Below, piece after piece: positions 16,268-22,354 of a stretch of 22,511 nucleotides of DNA (position 1 is its first letter; every line of letters starts with the position of its first letter). The notes under the pieces are model-generated. The model saw only the letters and a list, made by a program, of their open reading frames with translations, did not search any database and had not been told where the DNA came from. This DNA comes from JAICYJ01 sp045806525 (GTDB lineage: Bacteria > Actinomycetota > Thermoleophilia > Gaiellales > JAICJC01): assembly GCA_045806525.1 (NCBI GenBank), contig JBJMJD010000029.1:1-22511 (forward strand). Reading direction: 5' to 3'. Both the position numbers and the translations under genes were made by a program.

Positions 16268-16279
16268 GCCGGCTCAGCC
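16262..16279. terminator. Perfect 18-bp palindrome spanning the ligA and dacB stops
   Basis: GGCTGAGCCGGCTCAGCC is its own reverse complement. It contains the ligA TGA (16265-16267) and, on the other strand, the dacB TGA (16274-16276). As RNA it can form a short hairpin in either direction, so it may act as a shared bidirectional terminator. It lacks a loop of its own and a T-run, so efficiency is unknown. Confidence 0.5.
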
Positions 16280-17542
16280 ACGCGGCCGGCTGCCGGCCAG
16301 CGCCTGCACGATCCGGTCCTGCAGCTTGTGTGCGGCCAGAATGTTCAGCCGCCGGTGGTTGACCAGGACCGAGAACACGATCTGGTGGCCGTTTCGGCTG
16401 TGTACGTAGCCGGAGAGGGCGGACGCGTCGTCCAGCGTGCCGGTCTTCGCCTGCGCGTTTCGGTGGGCCGGGCCCGAACGCATGCGGTTGCTGAGGGTGC
16501 CGTTGACCCCGGCCAACGGCAGCGATGCTCGCAGCGTCTTGCCGTAGCCCTGGGTGCTGACCTTGTTCAGAAGCGCCAGGATCTGGTGTGCCGAGAGGCG
16601 GTCGCGCGGCGACAGGCCAGAGCCGTCGTAGAGCTTCGCTCCACGCATGTTCACGCCCAGTGAGTTGAGGTACCGCCGCGTCTCGTGGCGGCCGTTCGCC
16701 ATCGTGCCGGCCATCCCAACTGCCACCGCCACGCGCTTGTTCAGCACCTCGGCGAAGTAGTTGTCCGACGCTCGGTTCATCAGCAGCACCAACCGTGAGA
16801 TCCGGGGTGACGGCTCGGTGGCCACCAGCGTCGCACCGGCCGGCAGCGCCCCCGTGCGTGGGTCGTGTCCCACCTTCACGCCACGCACGCTCAGCGCCGC
16901 CCGGAAGGCCGTCGCCGCGTGCAGCACAGGCCGGCTGTAGCTCTCGGGCTTGAAGTACGAGATCAGGCTCTTGTTCACCGACAACGCCGAGATGGGCGGG
17001 CAGTCCTGCCAGTAGGAGGGCTTCCAGTAGGGACCCGTGCGCCGGCTGTCGAACATCGTTGCATCGCCGTTCAGGCGCCCGGTGACCTGCCGGATGCCCG
17101 CCGCGCGCACCGCCGCGGCCAGGTCGGACAGGTGGCCGGCGGCGCCTCCGAATGCGCGCCTGGCGAAGATGTCGGTGGACAGCGACGGGTCGCCGCCCCC
17201 GACCAGCCACAGGCTGCCGGTGAGTTTGTCGCCCGACAGCACGCCGGTGCGGTAGACGCGGGTCGAGAGACGGGCGGTGACGCCCAGATCCGCCAGGGCG
17301 GCGGCTGAGGTGGTCAGCTTCATGTTGGACGCCGGCTTGAGTTGCGTGCGCTCGTGCAGCCGAAACAGCGAGCGGTGGGTGGTGCTGTCCCAGATGGCGA
17401 TGCCGGTCGTGGGGCCGCCGAATCCGGAGGAGGCCACGATCGCCGACACGTCGCTCTTGACCGACGCCGACGCGCCCGCCGGCCAGGCGAACAGCAGCAG
17501 CACAACGGTGGCGATCAGACGGCGGGTCAAGGCTACGAGCAT
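16274..17542 (-). CDS. dacB: D-alanyl-D-alanine carboxypeptidase/endopeptidase (peptidase S13, PBP4-like)
   Basis: The enzyme trims pentapeptide stems and cleaves crosslinks in peptidoglycan outside the membrane. The 422-residue precursor has a signal peptide (LIATVVLLLFAWPAGASA). It has the three penicillin-binding motifs of the S13 family: SxxK at Ser72-Lys75 (PASNMK), SDN at Ser259-Asn261 (RASDNYFAEV), and KTG at 366-368 (AKTGTLDD). The long insertion between SxxK and SDN is typical of PBP4. The annotated ATG lies four bases after a strong hairpin and has no ribosome binding site. A TTG at 17528-17530 (MTRRLIATVV) with TATGCT seven bases upstream is an alternative start. Confidence 0.94.
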   Translation of the reverse strand: MLVALTRRLIATVVLLLFAWPAGASASVKSDVSAIVASSGFGGPTTGIAIWDSTTHRSLFRLHERTQLKPASNMKLTTSAAALADLGVTARLSTRVYRTGVLSGDKLTGSLWLVGGGDPSLSTDIFARRAFGGAAGHLSDLAAAVRAAGIRQVTGRLNGDATMFDSRRTGPYWKPSYWQDCPPISALSVNKSLISYFKPESYSRPVLHAATAFRAALSVRGVKVGHDPRTGALPAGATLVATEPSPRISRLVLLMNRASDNYFAEVLNKRVAVAVGMAGTMANGRHETRRYLNSLGVNMRGAKLYDGSGLSPRDRLSAHQILALLNKVSTQGYGKTLRASLPLAGVNGTLSNRMRSGPAHRNAQAKTGTLDDASALSGYVHSRNGHQIVFSVLVNHRRLNILAAHKLQDRIVQALAGSRPRG

Positions 17543-17565
17543 ACGCGGGGCCCCGGCGGGCGCAA
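17538..17565 (-). promoter_or_regulatory. Candidate dacB promoter
   Basis: On the minus strand TTGCGC (17560-17565) and TATGCT (17538-17543) are separated by 16 bases. The -10 overlaps the annotated ATG and ends seven bases before an in-frame TTG at 17530, fitting a leaderless mRNA with that TTG as true start. The -35 and spacer lie inside a long palindrome. Confidence 0.35.
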
Positions 17566-17584
17566 GCGCCCGGCCCGGGGCCCC
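17547..17584. repeat. Long GC-only palindrome upstream of dacB
   Basis: 17547-17563 pairs with 17566-17584: ten bp (GGGGCCCCGG with CCGGGGCCCC), a two-base bulge, then seven bp (CGGGCGC with GCGCCCG) around an AA centre. It starts 12 bases beyond the stop of the 54-residue gene, so it may be that gene's terminator, though no T-run follows. It also covers the likely dacB promoter, so an operator role is possible. Confidence 0.6.
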
Positions 17585-17595
17585 AGTGGGGTCAC

Positions 17596-17760
17596 CTACT
17601 GAGCCTGGAGGGCGCTGACTTCCTTCACAGCTGCAAAGAGGCTCTTGTCAATCTTGCCGTGGTAGATCGGGACTGACTGCTCGTGACAGAGCCGGATCAC
17701 CTCTTCGCGCTTCAGGTCAAACTCTTTCGAGAGCTCCTCCGGCGTCAGATGATTCGCCAT
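17596..17760 (-). CDS. Small helix-turn-helix-like protein, 54 residues
   Basis: The frame begins with an ATG preceded by a good ribosome binding site (GGGAG, about nine bases upstream). It encodes MANHLTPEELSKEFDLKREE and continues VIRLCHEQSVPIYHGKIDKS, ending LFAAVKEVSALQAQ. The first half looks like a three-helix DNA- or RNA-binding unit, similar in pattern to excisionase-type helix-turn-helix or the IF2 N-terminal subdomain. The PIYHGKIDK segment resembles the wing of such folds. I cannot name a function. It has its own promoter region and a strong terminator hairpin within its possible 5' leader, so its expression may be attenuated. Confidence 0.8.
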   Translation of the reverse strand: MANHLTPEELSKEFDLKREEVIRLCHEQSVPIYHGKIDKSLFAAVKEVSALQAQ

Positions 17761-17795
17761 ATGTCCCACTCCCTGTCGTAGGTGATCAGGGCAAC

Positions 17796-17828
17796 AAAAA
17801 ACCCACCAAGCGCGGCTCGCTCGGTGGG
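17796..17828 (-). terminator. Strong intrinsic terminator
   Basis: Read on the minus strand, CCCACCGAGCG pairs with CGCTTGGTGGG (11 pairs including one G-U) around a five-base loop, followed directly by six T's (17796-17801). This is the clearest Rho-independent terminator in the window. It lies 35 bases upstream of the 54-residue gene and about 65 bases downstream of a promoter. It ends the Nif3 transcript, a short RNA, or both. Confidence 0.88.
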
Positions 17829-17893
17829 TGTCAGGTCACCCTCGGTTCTCGCTGATCGCCGGCAACTCAGGCCTGCTCCGATCGCGTATCCAT
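17796..17893 (-). ncRNA. Candidate small RNA or attenuator leader
   Basis: From the predicted transcription start (about 17893) to the end of the T-run, a transcript of about 98 nt would be made. Its 5' end coincides with an ATG and an eight-codon frame (MDTRSEQA, 17893-17867). A GGGTG/CACCC pairing (17837-17841 with 17826-17830) overlaps and would compete with the left arm of the terminator. Past the terminator, CCCTG (17785-17789) could pair with CAGGG (17769-17773), which includes part of the ribosome binding site of the 54-residue gene. This fits either a stand-alone small RNA or a leader that controls that gene. I recognise no known RNA family. Confidence 0.4.
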
Positions 17894-17899
17894 GTGCGG

Positions 17900-17928
17900 A
17901 TCGTAGCCTGGTGCCTGGACGGCGTCAA
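17900..17928 (-). promoter_or_regulatory. Promoter with consensus-like -35 and -10
   Basis: On the minus strand TTGACG (17923-17928) and TACGAT (17900-17905) are separated by exactly 17 bases. It is the best sigma-70-type promoter I found in the window. It begins five bases beyond the Nif3 stop codon, so it drives something downstream of that gene: the short RNA and possibly the 54-residue protein. Confidence 0.65.
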
Positions 17929-17932
17929 TCGC

Positions 17933-18694
17933 TCAGACCGGGTTGGGGATGTCGATGAAGCCATGCTCGACGGAGAATCGCTCGGCCACAAGGGCTCCCA
18001 GCGCCTGCACCCCGAACACCTCGGTCGCATAGTGGCCGGCGGCGATGCAGTGGATGCCGGCCTCGTCCGCCGCCCACTTCGCCTGCTCGTTGGGCTCGCC
18101 TGTGATGAAGCATTCAGCGCCGGCCTCAGCGGCTTCCGCAACGTACTGCGACGCGCCGCCGCTGATCACGGCGACCCGCTCGATGCTGTCGGGGCCGCGT
18201 CCCAGCACCAGCGGTCCGGGTCGGATCCGCTGCTCCACGCGCTCGACCAGCTGCTCGATCGAGAGCGGCCGGTCGAGTGCGCCGACGAAGCCGAGCGTGT
18301 GGGGGCCGTGCACGCCGAAGGGCTCCCGGTCGGCGACGCCCAGGCGATCGCAGATGATCGCGTTGTTTCCGACCTGCGGGTGCGCGTCCAGCGCCAGGTG
18401 GTACCCGGCCAGGGTGATGTCGTGGTCAAAGAGCGTCTTCAGCCGATCGCGGTCCTGCTCGCTCAGCGGCGGCCGCGGCCCGGAGCCGAAGAAGAGGCCG
18501 TGGTGGACGATCAGCATGTCCGCCGCGTCCTGCGCGGCGCGCTGGAACAGCTCCAGCGATGCGCTGACGCCGGTCGCGACACGGCGCACCCGGGCCGCTC
18601 CCGGCACCTGCATTCCGACCGGCATCCCGTCCGGGTAGGTGCGGATGTCGAGCAGCTCGTTCAGGAAGCTCACGATCTGGTCGCGTTCGGCCAT
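17933..18694 (-). CDS. Nif3-like dinuclear metal-centre protein
   Basis: The 253-residue product belongs to the Nif3/YbgI/GTP cyclohydrolase I type 2 family, whose members form hexameric rings with two metals per subunit. Their reaction is not settled. Candidate metal ligands are His64-His65 (LIVHHGLFF), His99 and Asp103 (GYHLALDAH), and His221 with Glu225 (AAGHYATEVFG). ISGGASQYVAEAAEAGA and CFITGE are typical of the second half. The frame is open upstream, but the ATG giving MAERDQIVSFLNELLDI fits the family and length. TATGCT lies nine bases upstream and there is no ribosome binding site. Confidence 0.93.
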   Translation of the reverse strand: MAERDQIVSFLNELLDIRTYPDGMPVGMQVPGAARVRRVATGVSASLELFQRAAQDAADMLIVHHGLFFGSGPRPPLSEQDRDRLKTLFDHDITLAGYHLALDAHPQVGNNAIICDRLGVADREPFGVHGPHTLGFVGALDRPLSIEQLVERVEQRIRPGPLVLGRGPDSIERVAVISGGASQYVAEAAEAGAECFITGEPNEQAKWAADEAGIHCIAAGHYATEVFGVQALGALVAERFSVEHGFIDIPNPV

Positions 18695-18703
18695 CGGCCG
18701 ACG

Positions 18704-18709
18704 AGCATA
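18704..18709 (-). promoter_or_regulatory. Candidate -10 element for the Nif3 gene
   Basis: TATGCT on the minus strand ends nine bases before the ATG. TATGCTCG is identical to the sequence around the proposed dacB -10. No -35 or ribosome binding site was seen. The surrounding 58 bases between this gene and the cyclase stop also carry a 10-base direct repeat (GCCGCGGGCC) of no clear role. Confidence 0.4.
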
Positions 18710-18752
18710 CCCGCCGCGGGCCCAGGGGCCGCACAGCCGCGGGCCGGGTCGA

Positions 18753-21700
18753 TCAGCGAAGCAACGACTCGGCCTCCGCCACTCCCGCCTTGTAGCCCTT
18801 GGCGGCGTACAGCTCGGCCGCGGAGCGAACCTGCTCGCTCGCCGCCGGATCGCCGGCAGTGGCGAGCACGCGGCCAAGCGTGAGCCGGGCGTCCCCGTTC
18901 AGCAGCAGCCAGTCACCGCCGGCGGCGACGCTCGCCGCCTCGCGCGCGCAGACGAGCGCCCGCTCAGGATCGCCCTCGAACAGGTGCAGCTCGGCCAGCG
19001 CCATCCGGGAGTAGATCAACGGCTCATACCCGGCCGCGCCCCGCAGGCCGGCCGCCGCCGCACGGGCGGCATTCACGTTCCCCAGTCGCACCTCGACCAC
19101 CACCAGCGTGCTGCGCGCCACGGGCGCCTCGGGAAAGCCCAGCCGTTCCAGCCGTTCCAGCTCTGCGATGTACGGCAGGAGCGTGCCGCGAAGCTCCTCG
19201 TATCGCCCCGCGCGGCGCAACATCGACGTCTCGGTGCGGCTCAGATACGGGCCGGTGCGACGCCCCAGGTCTCGATCGAGGCCGCGGGCGGTGTCCAGCA
19301 GACGCCATGCTCGCTCGTCGTCACCGCCCAGCTGTGCGAGCGCAGCCTGTCCTCGTAGCAGCTCGAACCGGAAGGTCGGTCGCACCCCGAACTCGTCCAT
19401 CAGCTCGCTCAGGACGCCCTCGGCCTCGGCCACCGGAACCGGTGAGGCGATCAGCATCTCGCCCAGCAGCGCGAGCGCCCAGACGGCATCGTCGCCCGAG
19501 CTGCGAAGCGCGTCCACCGCGCGGCGCGTCGACGCCAGCCCGTCGGCGGCGTGGCCCAGGCTGTGTTCGTCCTCCGCGCGGGTGCAGAGCGCCGCGGCCA
19601 GCGCGCGCTGATCGCCGAGCGTCTCCAGTTCGCGGAGCGCGGCGTTGGTCTCGTCAAGCGCCCGCCGCTGGTCGTAGGATCCGTCCGACGTGCCCAGCAG
19701 CAGCACGCGTGCGCGCAGCTCGAGGGCGCGCAGGCCGAGCTGAGCTGCCCGGTCTGCTCCGTCCTCCAACAGGCGCCTGCGCTCGGGACGAGGCAGGAGG
19801 TTCCAGCCGGCCGCCGCCAGCTCGACCATGGCAGCGGCCTGCACCGGACTGCGGTCGGGGAGCAGTTCCAGCGCGCGCTCCAGCAAGAGACTGGCACGCA
19901 CCGGCTCCCCCATCGCATCCGCCCGACGGCCCGCCGTCGCGAGCCGCGCACCGGCTTGCTCGCGCATCGCTGCGGTCGCCTCGTCGGTCAGTCCCAGCTC
20001 GGCTCGCAGGCGGTAGGCACGATCCAGGTGATCGCCGACCGCGGCGTCGGACGCGTGTTGATCGTCAAGCCAGCTCGCCATCTGCGTATGCAGCTCCGCC
20101 CGCCGCTGCTTGGGGATCAGGCCGTACGCCGCCTCCTGCAGCAGGGTATGGGAGAACTGCCGGCGACCCTGCCGCCCGGTTCGCACGACCAGCTCGTGCT
20201 GGGCCAGGCGGCCGAGCTCCGCTTGAACGGCCCTGCCGGTCAGCGCCTCGACGGCCGCCACCGGGAACTCGCGGCCGGCCACGGCGGCAACGCTGACCAC
20301 CTCCCGCTCGGCCTCGGGCAGCGCCTCCAGTCGCGCGCTCAGGAGCACCTGGATCGATCGAGGCAGTCCCACCGAGGGGTCGTGGTCGGCGATCAGGGCC
20401 GCCAGGTGCTCGGCGAACAGCGGATTGCCCTCTGCGGCCGCGACCACGCGATCCGCTTGCTCGGCCGGCAGGCCCGGGCTGGCGCCGACGAGCAGGTGGC
20501 GCGTCTCCGCGTCGTCCAGGCGTTCCAGCGCGAACGACAGCGTGTTTGCGCCGGCGCCCCACCCATTGCGGCGCTCGACGAACTCGGGCCGGGCGGTGCA
20601 GACCACGAGCAGCGACCGCCGCCTGCGACGGTCTGCCAGCTGCTCGATCGCGTCGAGCAGGACATCCTCGGCCCAGTGCACGTCCTCGAACAGGATCGTG
20701 ACCGGGCCTACGTCCGCCATCGCACCCACCAGCCGTGACGCCGCCCACGATAGGTCGACGGCTCCGGCATTGTCGGCGTCGGCCAAACAGGCGGTGACCG
20801 AGGCGGCCTCGGAATCGCCCGGCATCAGTGCCGATACCGCCGGCTGGGTGAAGCGCCCGTCCGGGATGGCCGCCCGGGCGGCCTCCACCAGCGGCTCCAG
20901 GGGCGAGGCCGACGCGGTTGCCCGGCAGTACCCCGCCAGCGTGGTTGCCTCCTCGGCGCGCTCCAGCTCCGAGACCAGGCGTGACTTGCCGATGCCGGGC
21001 TGGCCCAGGATCGTCACGAGGTGCGGGCGTCGCAGCTGCACTGAGCGGTCTGCCGTCAGGCGCACCAGCCGCAGCTCGGTGGCGCGCCCGACCATCGGCA
21101 GGTCAAGGCGGCGGCGGTGGCCGGGCGCCAGCGGGTCGACGCTCTCGAGCAGCCAGGCGGCCAGCGGCTCGCTCTTACCCTTCGCCGCCAGCGGTTCCAC
21201 CTGGTGACCCCGGGCGGCGTGCGCCACCAGGGCCCATGTGGCCTCTCCCACCAGCACCGTGCCGGGTGCGGCGGCCTGCTCGAGCCGCGCGGCGATGTTG
21301 ACGGCGTCACCCACCACCAGCGATTCCCCCTGCGTGGCGCCGGTTGCCAGCACGTCACCGGTGTTGACACCGATCCGGGCCTCGATCTCGCCCATCTCGG
21401 CAACGGCGTCGCGCATCTCGAGGGCGGCGCGCACGGCTCGCAGAGCGTCGTCCTCGTGCACGGCCGGGATGCCGAACACCGCGACCAGGGCGTCGCCGAT
21501 CACCTTCTCGACCGTGCCGCCGTGGTGCTCCACCGGCTCGCGGATGGCGGCGTAGAAGCGCGCCATGACATCGCGCAGAATCTCGGGATCGAACCGCTCA
21601 CCCAGCTGGGTCGATCCGACCACGTCGCAGAACAGCACGGTGACGGTCTTTCGCACCTCGCGGGCGGGCTCGCTGTCGGGCCCCACGGCGGCGCCGCAGG

Positions 21701-21758
21701 CGTTGCAGAATCGCGATTGTTCCTTGTTTTCAGCGCCGCATCGAGGGCAGGTGATCAC
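18753..21758 (-). CDS. Zinc ribbon-adenylate cyclase-AAA ATPase-TPR regulator
   Basis: The 1001-residue product has four parts. A zinc ribbon uses Cys4, Cys7, Cys18 and Cys21. A class III nucleotide cyclase domain (about 36-205) has metal Asp45 and Asp89, Lys85 and Asp151 (the adenine-type pair), and Asn154 and Arg158, so it looks catalytically complete and specific for ATP to cAMP. A STAND/AAA-type ATPase (about 222-580) has Walker A GQPGIGKS (252-259) and an LFEDVHWAED Walker B. Alpha-helical TPR-like repeats run to the end. There is no LuxR helix-turn-helix and no membrane segment. I start at GTG 21758, directly before the zinc ribbon; the frame runs open to 22049 but that part overlaps the divergent gene. 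Confidence 0.93.
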   Translation of the reverse strand: MITCPRCGAENKEQSRFCNACGAAVGPDSEPAREVRKTVTVLFCDVVGSTQLGERFDPEILRDVMARFYAAIREPVEHHGGTVEKVIGDALVAVFGIPAVHEDDALRAVRAALEMRDAVAEMGEIEARIGVNTGDVLATGATQGESLVVGDAVNIAARLEQAAAPGTVLVGEATWALVAHAARGHQVEPLAAKGKSEPLAAWLLESVDPLAPGHRRRLDLPMVGRATELRLVRLTADRSVQLRRPHLVTILGQPGIGKSRLVSELERAEEATTLAGYCRATASASPLEPLVEAARAAIPDGRFTQPAVSALMPGDSEAASVTACLADADNAGAVDLSWAASRLVGAMADVGPVTILFEDVHWAEDVLLDAIEQLADRRRRRSLLVVCTARPEFVERRNGWGAGANTLSFALERLDDAETRHLLVGASPGLPAEQADRVVAAAEGNPLFAEHLAALIADHDPSVGLPRSIQVLLSARLEALPEAEREVVSVAAVAGREFPVAAVEALTGRAVQAELGRLAQHELVVRTGRQGRRQFSHTLLQEAAYGLIPKQRRAELHTQMASWLDDQHASDAAVGDHLDRAYRLRAELGLTDEATAAMREQAGARLATAGRRADAMGEPVRASLLLERALELLPDRSPVQAAAMVELAAAGWNLLPRPERRRLLEDGADRAAQLGLRALELRARVLLLGTSDGSYDQRRALDETNAALRELETLGDQRALAAALCTRAEDEHSLGHAADGLASTRRAVDALRSSGDDAVWALALLGEMLIASPVPVAEAEGVLSELMDEFGVRPTFRFELLRGQAALAQLGGDDERAWRLLDTARGLDRDLGRRTGPYLSRTETSMLRRAGRYEELRGTLLPYIAELERLERLGFPEAPVARSTLVVVEVRLGNVNAARAAAAGLRGAAGYEPLIYSRMALAELHLFEGDPERALVCAREAASVAAGGDWLLLNGDARLTLGRVLATAGDPAASEQVRSAAELYAAKGYKAGVAEAESLLR

Positions 21759-21765
21759 GCGCGTG

Positions 21766-21771
21766 AGTCTA
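21766..21771 (-). promoter_or_regulatory. Candidate -10 element for the cyclase gene
   Basis: TAGACT on the minus strand ends seven bases before the GTG at 21758, and no ribosome binding site is present. It is the same hexamer, at almost the same distance, as before surE. No recognisable -35. Confidence 0.45.
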
Positions 21772-21802
21772 CGCCGTGGCGGCTGCGGAACGCCTTCGAG
21801 TA

Positions 21803-21833
21803 GGGTGGGGTGGGTGGTTTTCCCACCCCACCC
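21803..21833. repeat. 12-bp perfect hairpin in the divergent region
   Basis: GGGTGGGGTGGG (21803-21814) pairs perfectly with CCCACCCCACCC (21822-21833) around a seven-base loop TGGTTTT. It lies between the cyclase gene (-) and the 96-residue gene (+). The plus strand could also form a G-quadruplex (three G-runs plus GG). There is no T-run downstream on either strand, so an operator or leader structure is as likely as a terminator. Confidence 0.7.
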
Positions 21834-21861
21834 CTTGTGAAGCCGGGGAGAGTGGTGCACT

Positions 21862-22152
21862 GTGTCGCGCATGAGGGGGATCGTGTCACTCGAGCAGCGG
21901 TTGGACGGGCACGTACCCTCGCCTGCCACGCGCCGCGTGACTCGAGACTCCTTCAACCGCGCGGCGCGTGGCGGCCTCCGCGCTCGCATCCAGGCCAGCA
22001 TCGACCGGGCGGTCAGGATCTTCGAGCTCGACCGGCTGTTGTACGACATCGAGGTCGAGGCTCAGGGCCGCTGGCTGCGCACGCTGATGGCGTTCGACGC
22101 CTACTGCGCCAGGCGTGATGGCGGCGGGGCGCCGGACGCACCTGTGCGATAA
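21862..22152 (+). CDS. Unknown 96-residue protein
   Basis: I do not recognise this protein. The frame has strongly GC-biased third positions, as real genes here do. The start may be GTG 21862, with GGGGAG 11 bases upstream, or ATG 21871. The N-terminal half is basic (RRVTRDSFNRAARGGLRARI). The second half is likely helical (IDRAVRIFELDRLLYDIEVE, then WLRTLMAFDAYC). No signal peptide or membrane segment is seen. It ends 13 bases before tRNA-Pro and is divergent from the cyclase gene, so the two could share regulation. Confidence 0.62.
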   Translation: MSRMRGIVSLEQRLDGHVPSPATRRVTRDSFNRAARGGLRARIQASIDRAVRIFELDRLLYDIEVEAQGRWLRTLMAFDAYCARRDGGGAPDAPVR

Positions 22153-22153
22153 T
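22145..22153 (+). promoter_or_regulatory. Candidate extended -10 for tRNA-Pro
   Basis: TGCGATAAT has the TGN extension and a near-consensus -10 (GATAAT). It lies 12 bases upstream of the mature tRNA 5' end and overlaps the stop codon of the preceding gene. No -35 is visible; cotranscription with that gene is an alternative. Confidence 0.4.
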
Positions 22154-22165
22154 CCGGCGCTGTCG

Positions 22166-22239
22166 CGGGGCGTGGCGCAGCCTGGTAGCGCGCACCGTTC
22201 GGGTCGGTGAGGTCCCGAGTTCGAATCTCGGCGCCCCGA
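22166..22239 (+). tRNA. tRNA-Pro (anticodon CGG)
   Basis: The 74 bases fold as a complete cloverleaf: a 7-bp acceptor stem CGGGGCG/CGCCCCG, D arm GCGC/GCGC, and anticodon stem CACCG/CGGTG. The loop TTCGGGT gives anticodon CGG with G37. The T arm is CCGAG/CTCGG with TTCGAAT, and the discriminator is A. The C1-G72 pair is characteristic of bacterial tRNA-Pro. The CCA end is not encoded. It reads CCG codons, which are abundant in this GC-rich sequence. Confidence 0.96.
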
Positions 22240-22242
22240 TAC

Positions 22243-22272
22243 GAGGGATCGGCCCAACCAGGCCGGTCCCTC
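22243..22272 (+). terminator. Hairpin directly after tRNA-Pro
   Basis: Arms 22243-22254 and 22261-22272 pair over 12 positions with one G-U pair, around a six-base loop CAACCA. It begins four bases after the tRNA, as expected for a tRNA terminator, though the T-run is poor (TCATCGCT). From here to 22354 I see no other feature. Confidence 0.65.
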
Positions 22273-22354
22273 ATCGCTATGCCGTGCGCTGACCGGTATC
22301 GCGGATAGGTACGCGCCCAAGGCGCGGCGCGCGGCCGTCCCGCTGCCGTCGCAG

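Noticed and set aside
21759..22049. 97-residue N-terminal extension of the cyclase protein
   Set aside because: It overlaps the divergent 96-residue gene and the hairpin. The zinc ribbon begins at GTG 21758, with a -10-like element just upstream.
21886..22320. Minus-strand frame across tRNA-Pro
   Set aside because: Its RRDSNSGP stretch is the usual artefact of translating the complement of a tRNA T arm.
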